The notes under the pieces were generated by a model, which was not told the DNA's origin, searched no databases, and saw only the letters and a list, made by a program, of their open reading frames with translations. Below are positions 47,660 through 58,372 of a stretch of DNA of 64,000 nucleotides, piece after piece. Position numbers and translations under genes: made by a program. Origin of the DNA: Niabella sp. (lineage in GTDB: Bacteria; Bacteroidota; Bacteroidia; Chitinophagales; Chitinophagaceae); contig JAGIAT010000003.1 in assembly GCA_017744715.1 (NCBI GenBank), forward strand, positions 248,001 through 312,000, given 5' to 3'. The stretch's first letter is position 1. Each line of letters begins with the position of its first letter.

Positions 47660-50407
47660 TCAGATACTGCCAAACTGGTCTTTATAGGCTTTGGGAGTTT
47701 CCCCGGTAATTTTTTTAAAAGAGGTAGAAAAATAAGACGGGCTCGAAAACCCGGTCTGGTAGGCAATTTCAGCAAACGAAAGGCCTCCCTGCCGGATCAG
47801 GTAGCGGGCTTTCTGAATGCGTTGATTCAGGATGTATTCGTTAACGCCCATCTGCAGCAGGGGCTTCACTTTCCGGTATAACTGAATTTTTGAAAGGCCC
47901 AGCTCCCGGCAAAGATCCTGGACGGAAAAATGTTCGTTGGCCAGGTTTTTTTCAATGACCGCATTAAAATCTGCAAGAAAGCGTTTTTCATTTTTACCCC
48001 CCGCCGGCTGTACTTCTTTGGGAATGGCTGTAGTAAGGTGTGTTTTCAGATGTTGCCGGTTCTGCAGCAGTCCGCGGATGGTTTGCTCCAGCACGTCGGT
48101 ACGGAATGGCTTTACCAGGTACGCATCCGCATTTGTGCGTAACCCCTCCAACCGGTTATCATCGGTTGTTTTTGCAGTCAGCAATACAATGGGGATATGC
48201 GCGGTACGGATATCGGACTTCAGCACATTAGTCAGTTGCAGGCCATCCGTATCCGGCATCATAATATCAGACAATACCAGGTCCGGAAATTCTTCGAAGG
48301 CCTTGCGGATGCCCTCGCTTCCGTTTTTTGCCGTAATGATATGATACGCGCCCTGCAATTGTTCCGCAAGAAACCGCCGCAGATCGTCGTTATCTTCCAC
48401 TACCAGGATACTTCCGGCACGGTCCGGTTGGGCGGCTGCATCCGGCACCTCCGGCACGGTAACCGGTACGGTACTGTGTTCCATTTGAAAACTTTCTACC
48501 CATGCAGGCATATGGCGCTGGTACCCATACGGATCGGCCTTTACTACACCCGGCTCCTGCAACCATGCATCACCCAACGGCAATGTAATCACAAATACGG
48601 CACCGTGGTGCTTTTCGCTCTCCACACGGATCGTTCCTTTATGCAGTTCTACCAGTTCTTTTGAAAGCGCCAGGCCCACCCCGCTCCCGTTCTGGTTGCG
48701 CACATTGCCCTGGTAAAAAAGATCAAATAACCGTTCCTTTTCTTCGCTGCTAAGCCCGGTACCCGAATCGGCCACCTTTATCAGTACCGATTGCCCGGCC
48801 GGCTCCAGCGTTACATATACATGTCCGCCATCCGGTGTAAATTTGAAGGCGTTCGAAAAAACATTAAACAATACTTTTTCCATCTTTTCAAAATCGATCC
48901 AGCACATCAGCGCGGTTTCCCGGGTAAGCAGGCGGCAATCGATGTTCCGCTGCCGGGCCAGTGCTTCAAAAGACTGCAGCAATTCATTTACAAACAATAC
49001 CAGGTCTGTTTCCTGTACGCGGAGCATCATCTTATTCAACTCCAGTTTGCGGAAGTCCATCAGCTGGTTTACCAGCAACAGAAGACGGGAGGCATTTTTC
49101 CGGATCAGCGAAAATGACTCCCGCAGGTACGCAGGGGTACGCGTATTCCGCAGGGCCTCCTCTGCGGGCGCAAGAATCAATGTCAGTGGCGTTTTTAGTT
49201 CATGCGATACATTGGTAAAAAAGTTCAGTTTTTGCTCGGTAGCTTCCTGTATCTGCTGCGCCATTTCATTCAGCTGTTCGCTTTGGGAACGGATCTCATT
49301 GTTTTGCGTACGCAGCAATTTATACGCCCGGATATTTTTCCTCCGGAGATAGATCAGCAGGCAGGATACCATCAATAACAGGATCAGGGTTCCCAAAAGG
49401 ATCCCGATCAGGTTCTTTTGCGTGCGGAAGGTTTTCGCCTGGCTTTTCAGCAGGAGGTCCTGCCGTACGATATCCTTTTGCTGGGCGATCACCTTATTAA
49501 ACTGTTGTTGCAGCATCACTACATTGGTGCTGTCTACAATAATTGTTCTCAAAAAATCGCGTTTGGGCACTTCCTCTTTATGCAGGATGCGGGCCGCTGC
49601 CCGTATCGCCTCACCGCCGCCCGTTGGGTACAGCACAGAAGCCAGCAGGGTTTTGTGCTCCACAAATTCCAGTCCGGTTCCGGGCTGTGCATCCACCCCG
49701 ATGATGCGGATACCGGGAAAACCCAGCTGCCTGCAAATGGTAGCAGCCGTGTTGGCCATTACATCATTATGGGCAAAGATCAGCCGGGTGTTCCGGAGCT
49801 GTTCCCTCAATGCCGGCAATTGTTGTTGTACACTCCCCTCCAGCCAGTCGCCCCGGATCACCTGTACCTTTATCTGCGGAAAAGCAGCCATTACATCTGC
49901 AAACCCCTTTTCACGCTGCCGGGCAGGTGTAGAGGATTGCAACCCGGTTATTTCAATGATATTTCCCTTTTGATTCAGGAAGTCGGCGGCATACGCGCCC
50001 GCCAGCCGGCCCACTTCTATATTATCGGCGCCAATAAAACTGGTGTAGGAATCCGAATTGATATTACGGTCTACAACTACCACCGGGATACCGCTCTTAT
50101 ATACACTATCGATTACCGGTGTTAGCGGAGCCGCTTCATTGGGTGAAACGATCAGCAGGTCAACCTTTTTTTTCACCAGCTCCCGGATCTGCTGCACCTG
50201 GGTTTGACTGTTATAACCGGCCTGCCGGTAAATGAGCTGCAGGTCGGGATTAAAAACCAGCTCCCGGTCCATTTCCGCCTTCATCTCCTTTCTCCAGGCA
50301 TCCGCATCTCCCAGCTGCGAAACCCCAATCACAAGCGGCCGTTGCTGCTGCCGCATGCAGCCGACAACCAGGAGCAGGATCAAAAAAATGACCGGTTTTC
50401 TGCCCAT
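47660..50407 (-). CDS. Hybrid two-component regulator with sugar-binding domain
   Basis: A 915-aa one-chain sensor and transcription factor. The lipoprotein-like start (VIFLILLLVVGC) leads a type I periplasmic sugar-binding domain (about 28-300: IGVSQLGDADAWRKEM, VVVVDRNINSD, RIIGVDAQPGTG), then a TM helix (about 330-350), histidine kinase (NVSHELKTPLTL at about 400, ATPase GSGVGLALSKELVELH), receiver (LSDIMMPDTDGLQL at about 715), and a C-terminal AraC HTH (SFAEIAYQTGFSSPSYFSTS). The architecture and neighbours match the BT1754-type fructan regulator, which senses fructose. Start taken at ATG 50407, because the -7 element at 50436 would make the upstream ATG leaderless. Confidence 0.92.
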   Translation of the reverse strand: MGRKPVIFLILLLVVGCMRQQQRPLVIGVSQLGDADAWRKEMKAEMDRELVFNPDLQLIYRQAGYNSQTQVQQIRELVKKKVDLLIVSPNEAAPLTPVIDSVYKSGIPVVVVDRNINSDSYTSFIGADNIEVGRLAGAYAADFLNQKGNIIEITGLQSSTPARQREKGFADVMAAFPQIKVQVIRGDWLEGSVQQQLPALREQLRNTRLIFAHNDVMANTAATICRQLGFPGIRIIGVDAQPGTGLEFVEHKTLLASVLYPTGGGEAIRAAARILHKEEVPKRDFLRTIIVDSTNVVMLQQQFNKVIAQQKDIVRQDLLLKSQAKTFRTQKNLIGILLGTLILLLMVSCLLIYLRRKNIRAYKLLRTQNNEIRSQSEQLNEMAQQIQEATEQKLNFFTNVSHELKTPLTLILAPAEEALRNTRTPAYLRESFSLIRKNASRLLLLVNQLMDFRKLELNKMMLRVQETDLVLFVNELLQSFEALARQRNIDCRLLTRETALMCWIDFEKMEKVLFNVFSNAFKFTPDGGHVYVTLEPAGQSVLIKVADSGTGLSSEEKERLFDLFYQGNVRNQNGSGVGLALSKELVELHKGTIRVESEKHHGAVFVITLPLGDAWLQEPGVVKADPYGYQRHMPAWVESFQMEHSTVPVTVPEVPDAAAQPDRAGSILVVEDNDDLRRFLAEQLQGAYHIITAKNGSEGIRKAFEEFPDLVLSDIMMPDTDGLQLTNVLKSDIRTAHIPIVLLTAKTTDDNRLEGLRTNADAYLVKPFRTDVLEQTIRGLLQNRQHLKTHLTTAIPKEVQPAGGKNEKRFLADFNAVIEKNLANEHFSVQDLCRELGLSKIQLYRKVKPLLQMGVNEYILNQRIQKARYLIRQGGLSFAEIAYQTGFSSPSYFSTSFKKITGETPKAYKDQFGSI

Positions 50408-50435
50408 TGCAATCGTTTTTGGGAGTATCATGATC

Positions 50436-50443
50436 CAAATTTA
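50436..50443 (-). promoter_or_regulatory. -7 element for the hybrid regulator gene
   Basis: TAAATTTG on the minus strand fits TAnnTTTG; TTTC instead of TTTG lies 21 bp upstream. It predicts a leader of roughly 20 bases before the ATG at 50407. Confidence 0.45.
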
Positions 50444-50657
50444 ACAGGAAGCGGGTACAATATTGAAATTTATTGATACAATATCTAAACGCACGGCCTT
50501 CAATTTTATTCACTAAAAAATTCAACGAGTTGATAATCAAAATAAAAAATCAAAATCAACCCATTTTTAAATTTTGAAAGGAAATGATACGAAATCAAAA
50601 CAGAACGGGCACTGTGGCATACTATTTTCACTGCACAATAAAAACAACGATCAGCAT

Positions 50658-51992
50658 ATGAAAAGTAAACTCTTGTTCTGGAGTATCGTCATCGCCCTTG
50701 GAGGTCTTTTATTCGGGATGGATGTGGCGGTTATTTCCGGCGCCGAACAGCAAATACAAAAGGTATGGCAACTAAGCGATGTGCTTCATGGCCAGGCCCT
50801 GGCAGCTGCTTTATATGGTACCATCATCGGTGCGCTGTTTGGGGGTATACCCGCCGAACGCTATGGCCGGAAAAAAGTACTGCTCTGGATCGGGATCGCT
50901 TTCTTCATCGCCTCGGTGGGCTCTGCCCTTGCGCATGACGTAATTACCTTTATGCTCTTCCGTTTCCTTGGAGGCCTGGGTGTGGGCGCCTCTTCTGTAG
51001 TAGCCCCTATGTTCATTTCGGAGATCGCCCCGGCCAAAAACCGCGGCAAGCTGGTAGCCACCTTCCAGTTCAATATCGTTTTCGGGATCCTGCTGGCCTA
51101 TTTATCCAATTATTTACTGAGCGGCCTGGGCGACACAGCCTGGCGCTGGATGCTGGGGATCCTGGCCCTTCCTGCAGCACTTTTTGTAGCATTACTATCT
51201 TTTGTACCCGAAAGTCCGCGTTGGTTAATGGTGCATAAAAACGACTATGCCGGGGCCCGGAAGATCCTGGAAGTATCGGATCCCGAGGGTGTGGAAGAAG
51301 CCATCCGTTCGATACAGCAGGATGTGGAAGAAGACCGCAAAAAAGCCAGCCTTGCTGTTTTCTTTTCCAGGCGGTTCATAAAGCCCATCATCATGGCCAC
51401 ACTCGTTGCCCTGTTTAACCAGTTATCCGGCATCAACGCCATTATTTATTTTGCCCCCAGGGTTTTTGAACTGGCAGGCCTGGGTAAAAGCACGGCATTT
51501 TTACAAAGCGCCGGCGTAGGATTGGTGAACCTGGTATTTACCATGCTGGGGCTTTACCTTATCGACCGACTGGGTCGTAAAAAATTAATGCTTATCGGCT
51601 CGCTGGGATACATTGTTTCACTGGGCGCCATTGCCGCCGCCTTTTATTACCAGTACCTCGGCGGCATGATCGTGCCCCTGCTGGTATTTATGTTTATAGC
51701 CGCACACGCCATTGGGCAGGGTGCCGTGATCTGGGTGTTTATTTCCGAGATCTTCCCCAACCAGGTACGCTCATACGGCCAATCCCTGGGTAGCTCCGTG
51801 CACTGGGTAATGGCGGCCATCATCACCAGCGTATTTCCCTTCTTTGCCAATAACCCCGCCATTGGCCCGGCAAAGATCTTTCTCTTCTTTATGCTTATGA
51901 TGATCCTGCAACTGCTATGGGTACTCTTTAAAATGCCGGAAACCAAAGGCGTTTCGTTAGAGGAAATGGAGCGTAAGCTGGGTCATCACTAA
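50658..51992 (+). CDS. MFS sugar transporter (fructose importer)
   Basis: A 444-aa, 12-helix sugar porter. Family signatures: GGLLFGMDVAVISGA in helix 1, PAERYGRKK after helix 2, RFLGGLGVGASS, PESPRWLM at the end of helix 6, NQLSGINAIIYFAP in helix 7, DRLGRKKLM, and PETKGVSLEEME at the C-terminus. Start taken at ATG 50658 (MKSKLLFW); the 28 residues upstream are polar and unlike the family. Placed first in the fructan operon and divergent from the hybrid regulator; by context it imports fructose across the inner membrane. Confidence 0.93.
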   Translation: MKSKLLFWSIVIALGGLLFGMDVAVISGAEQQIQKVWQLSDVLHGQALAAALYGTIIGALFGGIPAERYGRKKVLLWIGIAFFIASVGSALAHDVITFMLFRFLGGLGVGASSVVAPMFISEIAPAKNRGKLVATFQFNIVFGILLAYLSNYLLSGLGDTAWRWMLGILALPAALFVALLSFVPESPRWLMVHKNDYAGARKILEVSDPEGVEEAIRSIQQDVEEDRKKASLAVFFSRRFIKPIIMATLVALFNQLSGINAIIYFAPRVFELAGLGKSTAFLQSAGVGLVNLVFTMLGLYLIDRLGRKKLMLIGSLGYIVSLGAIAAAFYYQYLGGMIVPLLVFMFIAAHAIGQGAVIWVFISEIFPNQVRSYGQSLGSSVHWVMAAIITSVFPFFANNPAIGPAKIFLFFMLMMILQLLWVLFKMPETKGVSLEEMERKLGHH

Positions 51993-52035
51993 TCGCGCTC
52001 CTTATTTACATCACTATTTAAAATAACAGACTGCA

Positions 52036-52953
52036 ATGCTTCGTAATACCGAAAAGGGAATCGTATGCTTTGGCGAGATCCTCTGGGATGTGCTGCCCGA
52101 CCGTGAACTGCCGGGTGGTGCCCCCATGAACGTAGCCTATCATTTATCCAAACTGGGTCATCCAACCAGCCTGATTTCCCGGCTGGGCAATGACGAACGC
52201 GGCCACCGGCTGCGCGCCATACTCGAAGACCGGCACATTGATACCGGACTTGTACAAACCGACGAACAATATCCTACCAGCGTGGTATTGGCTACACCCA
52301 ATGAAGCCGGCGATATGAAATACGAAATCGTTGAAAACGTAGCCTGGGATTTTATCGAACTGCAACCCCTGCATGCCGCAGTCATCACCAATGCCCGGTA
52401 TTTTATATTCGGAAGCCTGGCCACACGCAATGCGGTATCAAGGAATACGCTTTTCCAGCTGATGGACATCCCCTGCCGGAAGGTGCTGGATATTAACCTC
52501 CGGGCACCGTTTATCCATAAGGAGCTGCTGGAGTACCAGCTTCACAAAACCCAGGTGCTGAAGATGAACGAAGAGGAACTGAACCTGGTAGCCGGCTGGT
52601 ATGCCCCCTTCAGCCACATTAAAGACATGATGCAGCTGCTGCAGGACCGGTTCCATATCGAAACCCTGATCGTTACCCGTGGCGCAAAAGGAGCCGTTGT
52701 AAATTATAATAACCGCTTTTATGCGCATAAGGGTTTTAAGGTAAAGGTAGCCGACACCATTGGCAGCGGCGACAGCTTCCTGGCGGGCTTTCTTTCAAAA
52801 TTTATGGAAGGTGCGTCCATCGACGGCGCACTGGCCTATGCCTGTTCGGTGGGTGCCTTTGTGGCTACCCGCGAAGGCGGTTGTCCGGACTATGACGTAG
52901 GTGAAATCACGGCGGCATTCAACCCTATAAAAAATCCAAAAGAAAAGATCTGA
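52036..52953 (+). CDS. Fructokinase, PfkB family
   Basis: 305 aa. PfkB signatures: GEILWDVLPDRELPGGAPMN with NVAYHLSKLG at the N-terminus, and DTIGSGDSFLAGF at about 241-253 with the catalytic Asp. It phosphorylates fructose delivered by the MFS protein encoded 43 bp upstream, feeding glycolysis as fructose-6-phosphate. The gene lies within the fructan operon. Confidence 0.92.
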   Translation: MLRNTEKGIVCFGEILWDVLPDRELPGGAPMNVAYHLSKLGHPTSLISRLGNDERGHRLRAILEDRHIDTGLVQTDEQYPTSVVLATPNEAGDMKYEIVENVAWDFIELQPLHAAVITNARYFIFGSLATRNAVSRNTLFQLMDIPCRKVLDINLRAPFIHKELLEYQLHKTQVLKMNEEELNLVAGWYAPFSHIKDMMQLLQDRFHIETLIVTRGAKGAVVNYNNRFYAHKGFKVKVADTIGSGDSFLAGFLSKFMEGASIDGALAYACSVGAFVATREGGCPDYDVGEITAAFNPIKNPKEKI

Positions 52954-52982
52954 TTGTTTTAAACCTACTAACAAGTGTCAAT

Positions 52983-55900
52983 ATGAAACAAATTCTTACA
53001 TTCATTTTATCCTGCATTGCAGGAATCAGCCTTGCCCAGCAAATTACGGTAACCGGAACCGTTCGGGGCAAAAGCACACAGGAACCGGTTTCCGGGGTAA
53101 CCATCAAAGCCGCCAACAGTATCGTAATAACAGATACGGCCGGGCGTTTCAGCATTCATGCCACAGTTAACGGGCAACTCTCGTTCAGTCATGTGAGCAT
53201 GAAGCCGCTGACCCTTACCATAACCAATGCCGGCAGCCCGTTGCTGGTAGAGATGGAAGAACTGGTAGGACTGGGCCAGCAGGTGATCGTGGTGGGATAT
53301 TCCACACAGCGCAAACAGGATGTAACAGGATCTGTGGCGGTGGTGGATCTGAGCCCGGTAAAAAATACCAGCTCCGGCAATACCATGCAGGCCCTGCAGG
53401 GGCGTGTAGCGGGGCTGTATATTGAAAAGGACGGATCCCCCAATGGTGCCAACAGCCGTATCCTGATCCGGGGTGCCAACACCCTGGGCAATACCGATCC
53501 GCTGTACATTATCGATGGGGTTCCCACCACGCGTCCGGAAGTGTTCCAGAATCTTAACCCTGCCAGCATTGCATCAGTGCAGATCTTAAAAGATGCCTCC
53601 GCTGCTTCCATTTACGGATCACGGGCCTCCAACGGGGTGGTGATCGTTACCACCAAGAACGGCGGCAATACCGAAGGCAGGGTTAACTTTCAACTCAATA
53701 CCAGCCTGTCTGCCCAGTCTGAAAAATATGCCCGCTATAAAATGCTGAATGCGGTCGACCGCGGCAAGGCCCTTTGGCAGGCATCCGTAAATGACCGCAT
53801 CAACCCGGCAGATGCATATGGGGAGATTTACACTTTCGACTGGAATAATAATTTCGACAACCCCGCGCTGAACCATGTAGCCCCCAAACCCTTTGTGGGC
53901 GGCGACCCCAACGTACCTGTTGGAAATACGGACTGGCAGGATGTAATGTATAAAACCGGATACGTTTCCAATACCACGCTCACCGCTTCGGTAGGCAACC
54001 GGAACTCTTCCATGGAGATCAACCTGGGGTATCTCAAAAACACAGGTATGCTGCGTTATACCGGTTACGACCGGCTAAGCGGAGGCATCAGTGCCCTCAC
54101 CCGCGCCTTTGACAACAAGCTTATCTTCGGCGTCAATTTCAACATCGCCAATTCTGATGAAACCCTGGCCACAAGGGATATCGGCGGTGCCCCCACTACC
54201 TTCCTGGCCGTAACGCTGGCCCCAACCATACCGGTATATAAAAAGGATGGAACTACTTTTGCAGGTCCGGTAGGCGCCGGTTATTCAGACCGTAATAATC
54301 CGCTGCACATGCAGTACCTGGCCCGCTGGAACAATGCCAACCGCCTGAGTGCTTTTGGAAATGTGTTTGCTGAAATTCAACCGGTAAAAAACCTGTTCTT
54401 TAAAACAAGTATCGGTTCCGATAATGCATTCTTCAAAAGCAAGGTGATCGAACCTGCTTTTAATGAATACGCACCCAGCCGCGGTACCAACAGCCTTACA
54501 TTTGATGAAAACCGGTATACCAGCATCACATTTTCCAATACGCTGCGCTACAATTTAAACCTCGGGGAAAGCCGTTTTAAATTCCTGGCGGGCGCAGAAT
54601 ATATAAAAACCGATCTCGATACCCGGTATACCCGCAAAGAAAATTTCAGTTTACAAACCGAAGATTATTTTACCCTGGATGCGGGAACCGGTAAAACAAC
54701 GGCCCTGGGAAGATCTACCGGCAACCGGCTCTTTTCACAGTTTGGCAGGATCGACTACAGCTATGCAGACCGGTACCTGGCAGCGCTTACCGTAAGAAGA
54801 GACGGCTCTTCCCGCTTCGGGTCGGAGAACCAGTACGGTATTTTCCCGGCTGCTTCGTTAGGATGGCGGCTGGATAAAGAAGCGTTTATGCAAAACAATG
54901 CGCTGTTCTCCGAGCTCAAGTTAAGAGTGGGTGCCGGACGCGTGGGCAATCAGCAGATCGGTGATATCGCACGGTTCCTCCTGTTTGCTACCCGCTATGG
55001 CACCACGCAGAATGAACTGACGCCGGGCTTCTGGGAACAATATATGAACATCGGTACCGCCTATTCGCTTTCGGGAGCCAACACCGGTGCGCTGCCCTCG
55101 GGCTTTGCACAGATACAGGCCGCCAACGCCGCTTTAAAATGGGAAACCACCGATGAGCTCAATGCCGGTATCGATTTCTCCATTTTAAAAAATACCATAT
55201 ACGGGTCCTTTGATTATTTTACCCGCAATACCACCGGTATCCTGATCATTCCGCCCGTAGCATCGGCGCTAGGTGAAGGAAAACAACGGCCCGTTAACGG
55301 TGCTTCCAAAACCAATAAGGGCTGGGAATTTGTACTGGGTTACCGCGGCAACCGTTCGGCTGATATCGGGTACAATGTGCAGCTGAACCTGGCGCATTTC
55401 CGCGACCGGATCACCGAGCTTCCCGAAGAAGTACGTCCGGCCTACCCCGGCAATGTGGAAAACACGATCATCGGTCATTCACAGTTCGACATTTTCGGAT
55501 ACAGGACCGCGGGACTCTTTCAATCGCAGGCAGAAGTAGACGCGGCACCCGCACAGGTGGGTGCCGGTCCCGGCCGCATCCGTTATGTAGACATCAATAA
55601 CGATGGCATGATCGATGATAAGGACCGCACCTGGATCGGAACCACCTTACCCAAACTGGAGTATGGCGTCCGTGTAGATCTCAACTATAAAAAGTTTGAT
55701 GTTTCTGTATTTGGATCGGGCGTAGCCGGACGTAAAGGATATGACGGCTATACAGATTTCAACAACCTGATGAAGAGCCGCGAGAATGTTGGTCCCGGTG
55801 TACTGAACGGATGGACCCCGCAGCACACCGATACCGATATCCCTGCATTGACGCTTAAGGACAACAACAATGAGCGCCGCACATCTGACTATTTTATCGT

Positions 55901-56111
55901 AAGCACTTCTTATTTCAAATTACGCAACTTACAGGTTGGGTATACCATCGATCCCCGCAGGTTCTTCACAAGGGTACGGTTCTTCCTGATGGGAGAAAAC
56001 CTCGTAACCCTGAAAAATAAAAAATACCTGAGTCCCGATCCCGAAAGGATCTCCATGGATCCGATACCGGTTCCGCGTACGTTCACATTCGGTGTGAATG
56101 CATCCTTTTAA
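52983..56111 (+). CDS. SusC/RagA TonB-dependent fructan transporter
   Basis: 1042 aa: signal (LTFILSCIAGISLAQ), carboxypeptidase-like domain (about 22-95), plug (VVGYSTQRKQDVTGSVAVVD, SAASIYGSRASNGVVIVTTK) and barrel ending RTFTFGVNASF. It lacks an STN domain, so it is not under sigma/FecR control; the hybrid regulator is the expected activator. Partner of the SusD protein encoded 21 bp downstream. Confidence 0.95.
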   Translation: MKQILTFILSCIAGISLAQQITVTGTVRGKSTQEPVSGVTIKAANSIVITDTAGRFSIHATVNGQLSFSHVSMKPLTLTITNAGSPLLVEMEELVGLGQQVIVVGYSTQRKQDVTGSVAVVDLSPVKNTSSGNTMQALQGRVAGLYIEKDGSPNGANSRILIRGANTLGNTDPLYIIDGVPTTRPEVFQNLNPASIASVQILKDASAASIYGSRASNGVVIVTTKNGGNTEGRVNFQLNTSLSAQSEKYARYKMLNAVDRGKALWQASVNDRINPADAYGEIYTFDWNNNFDNPALNHVAPKPFVGGDPNVPVGNTDWQDVMYKTGYVSNTTLTASVGNRNSSMEINLGYLKNTGMLRYTGYDRLSGGISALTRAFDNKLIFGVNFNIANSDETLATRDIGGAPTTFLAVTLAPTIPVYKKDGTTFAGPVGAGYSDRNNPLHMQYLARWNNANRLSAFGNVFAEIQPVKNLFFKTSIGSDNAFFKSKVIEPAFNEYAPSRGTNSLTFDENRYTSITFSNTLRYNLNLGESRFKFLAGAEYIKTDLDTRYTRKENFSLQTEDYFTLDAGTGKTTALGRSTGNRLFSQFGRIDYSYADRYLAALTVRRDGSSRFGSENQYGIFPAASLGWRLDKEAFMQNNALFSELKLRVGAGRVGNQQIGDIARFLLFATRYGTTQNELTPGFWEQYMNIGTAYSLSGANTGALPSGFAQIQAANAALKWETTDELNAGIDFSILKNTIYGSFDYFTRNTTGILIIPPVASALGEGKQRPVNGASKTNKGWEFVLGYRGNRSADIGYNVQLNLAHFRDRITELPEEVRPAYPGNVENTIIGHSQFDIFGYRTAGLFQSQAEVDAAPAQVGAGPGRIRYVDINNDGMIDDKDRTWIGTTLPKLEYGVRVDLNYKKFDVSVFGSGVAGRKGYDGYTDFNNLMKSRENVGPGVLNGWTPQHTDTDIPALTLKDNNNERRTSDYFIVSTSYFKLRNLQVGYTIDPRRFFTRVRFFLMGENLVTLKNKKYLSPDPERISMDPIPVPRTFTFGVNASF

Positions 56112-56132
56112 TACAAATCAAAAAACATAAGT

Positions 56133-57833
56133 ATGAAGCATATAATGATTATAGCGATGCTTTTAATGGCAACTTTTACATCCTGCAAAAAAGCATTGGA
56201 TTACACCCCCAAAGGGTACCTGGTAGCCGAGGACATCAGCGGTCCGGAAGCCATTGAAGGATTGGTTACGGCGGCCTATGCTGCTATTGGCAACGGCGAT
56301 ATGATTGGCCCCATCTATAGCAAATGGGCATACGGCGGTGTTCGTTCGGATGATTGTTATAAAGGGGGCGGCGGCACCGGCGATGTGGGTGAAGTAGATG
56401 CAATGGAGCATTACAACCTGGTAGTACCCACCATGGATGCCTTTGTATCCCGCACCTGGAAGAATCTTTTCAAATCCATTTCAAGAGCCAATGCGGGCTT
56501 GCGGGCCGTAAATGCAGCCGATGAGGCCGGCTTTCCCAACAAAAAGATCCGCCAGGCCGAACTCCGGTTCCTGAGAGCTCACAGTTATTTTACCATGAAG
56601 CTCCTTTATAAGAACATTCCCATTTTTGATGAAAATGCAACGGATGCCGATATTCTGAAAACGGCAAATGATCTGGGCAATGATGAGTCATGGAACAGGA
56701 TTGCCGCCGACTTCCAGTTTGCTGCCGATAACCTGCCGGAAGTACAGGCCGAAAAAGCAAGGGCCAATAAGTACGCCGCGCAGGCCTACCTGGCCAAAAT
56801 AAAACTGTACCAGGCTTATGAGCAGGATGCCCGGCACCAGGTAACAAAGATCAATACCGCCCGGCTGCAGGAAGTGATCACCTTAACCCAATCCGTGATC
56901 GGTTCAGGAAAATACCACCTGAGTGCGGATATCGCCGATAATTTTTTACCCGAAACGGAGAATGGCCCGGAATCGGTGTTCGCGATCCAGTTTACCATTA
57001 ACGATGGTACTACAACCGGCCGGCTGAATTTTGAAGACGGGCTCAATTACCCGCATGGTGCGCCTCAATATGGCTGCTGCGGATTTTACGCAGCCAGCCA
57101 GAACCTGGTAAATGCGCATACTACCGACGCAAACGGGCTACCCAATTTCAACACCTTTAATAACAGCATTGCAGATTTGAACACGGCTACCGTTGATCCG
57201 CGTTTAGACCATACGGTGGGCATTGACGGGCATCCTTACAAATACGACCCCTCAAAACCCTTTAGCAACAGCTGGGTAAGAGACCCCGGCGTATATGGTA
57301 ATTTTCATACCATGCGCAACCAGCAACTGGCCACAAGCGCTTCTTATCTCAAGCAGGGACCGTTCATGGGTTCTGCAAAAAACTATGATGTGATCCGCTT
57401 TGACGATGTGTTGCTGATGCAGGCCGAAGCTTATATTGAGCTGGGGCAACAGGACAAGGCCCTGCCTCTGATTAACGATATCCGGAAAAGAGCCGCAGCC
57501 AGCACGGGCCGGCTTAAGAAGCTGGACGGCACCTTCCCTTCCAAATACCGGATCGGCGAGTACAGCAGCACCGGGTGGACGCAGGATTATGCCCGCAAAG
57601 CCCTGCAATGGGAACGCAGGATGGAGTTTGCAACCGAAGGCGACCGGTTTTTTGACCTTGTACGATGGGGTATTGCAGAATCCGTTTTAAACGGGTATCT
57701 TGCAACAGAGAAGCTAAGAAGGCCCTTCCTGGCAACGGCTAAATTTACCGCCGGACGGGATGAGTACCTGCCCATACCACAATCAGAGATCACCTTTACC
57801 AAAGGCCTGTACAAACAAAACCCGGGGTATTGA
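56133..57833 (+). CDS. SusD/RagB family fructan-binding lipoprotein
   Basis: 566 aa; lipobox MLLMATFTSC with Cys18. Body with the RagB pattern: RQAELRFLRAHSYFTMKLLY, FDDVLLMQAEAYIELGQQDK, WERRMEFATEGDRFFDLVRW, and YLPIPQSEITFTKGLYKQNP at the end. It caps the SusC channel and captures fructo-oligosaccharides at the surface. Confidence 0.95.
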   Translation: MKHIMIIAMLLMATFTSCKKALDYTPKGYLVAEDISGPEAIEGLVTAAYAAIGNGDMIGPIYSKWAYGGVRSDDCYKGGGGTGDVGEVDAMEHYNLVVPTMDAFVSRTWKNLFKSISRANAGLRAVNAADEAGFPNKKIRQAELRFLRAHSYFTMKLLYKNIPIFDENATDADILKTANDLGNDESWNRIAADFQFAADNLPEVQAEKARANKYAAQAYLAKIKLYQAYEQDARHQVTKINTARLQEVITLTQSVIGSGKYHLSADIADNFLPETENGPESVFAIQFTINDGTTTGRLNFEDGLNYPHGAPQYGCCGFYAASQNLVNAHTTDANGLPNFNTFNNSIADLNTATVDPRLDHTVGIDGHPYKYDPSKPFSNSWVRDPGVYGNFHTMRNQQLATSASYLKQGPFMGSAKNYDVIRFDDVLLMQAEAYIELGQQDKALPLINDIRKRAAASTGRLKKLDGTFPSKYRIGEYSSTGWTQDYARKALQWERRMEFATEGDRFFDLVRWGIAESVLNGYLATEKLRRPFLATAKFTAGRDEYLPIPQSEITFTKGLYKQNPGY

Positions 57834-57838
57834 TCCTT

Positions 57839-58372
57839 ATGATGTATCCAACAGCAAAAAGAAGTACCCGCTATAAAGCAAGGACGGTTCCCTGCCGGGG
57901 CAGGTTCACCCTGCTGATCCTGCTCCTGGCTGCGGCACTGGCCGGTAATGCACAAGGAAAAAAGCTTCCGGCTTTTCAGATGGTGCAGGCAAACGGACAG
58001 CTGTTTAAAGCACAGCAGCTGCCCATGGGCAAACCCATACTGCTGGCCTATTTTTCACCGGGTTGCGATCATTGCGAAAAGCTGGTACGGCAAATGCGGC
58101 AACGACAGGCACAGCTGGCCAGGCTATCAGTAGTGCTGATCACCTATTGGCCGGTAAAGGATGTGGCCGCATTTGTAAAGCAATTTTCACTACAGCAATT
58201 TGCCAATTTTTATGTGGGCACCGAAGGCAATACATTCTTTGTAAGAAATTATTATCATCTGGAGCAATTGCCCTTTATGGCCTTATTTACAAAAAACGGC
58301 GATCTGGTAAAACAATATCATTCAGAGCATGAATGGAACAATTTACTACAACAAATTAAAAACCTGAAATGA
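57839..58372 (+). CDS. Thioredoxin-fold protein in the fructan locus
   Basis: 177 aa: a basic head, a signal or anchor helix (FTLLILLLAAALAGNAQ, about 24-40), then a thioredoxin/AhpC-like domain with CDHC in FSPGCDHCEKLVRQM (about 77-90) and a cis-Pro region LEQLPFMALF. The active-site CxxC is intact, so a periplasmic oxidoreductase or TlpA-like role is plausible. An ATG at 57839 lies six bases after the SusD stop; a TTG overlapping that stop is less likely. Confidence 0.75.
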   Translation: MMYPTAKRSTRYKARTVPCRGRFTLLILLLAAALAGNAQGKKLPAFQMVQANGQLFKAQQLPMGKPILLAYFSPGCDHCEKLVRQMRQRQAQLARLSVVLITYWPVKDVAAFVKQFSLQQFANFYVGTEGNTFFVRNYYHLEQLPFMALFTKNGDLVKQYHSEHEWNNLLQQIKNLK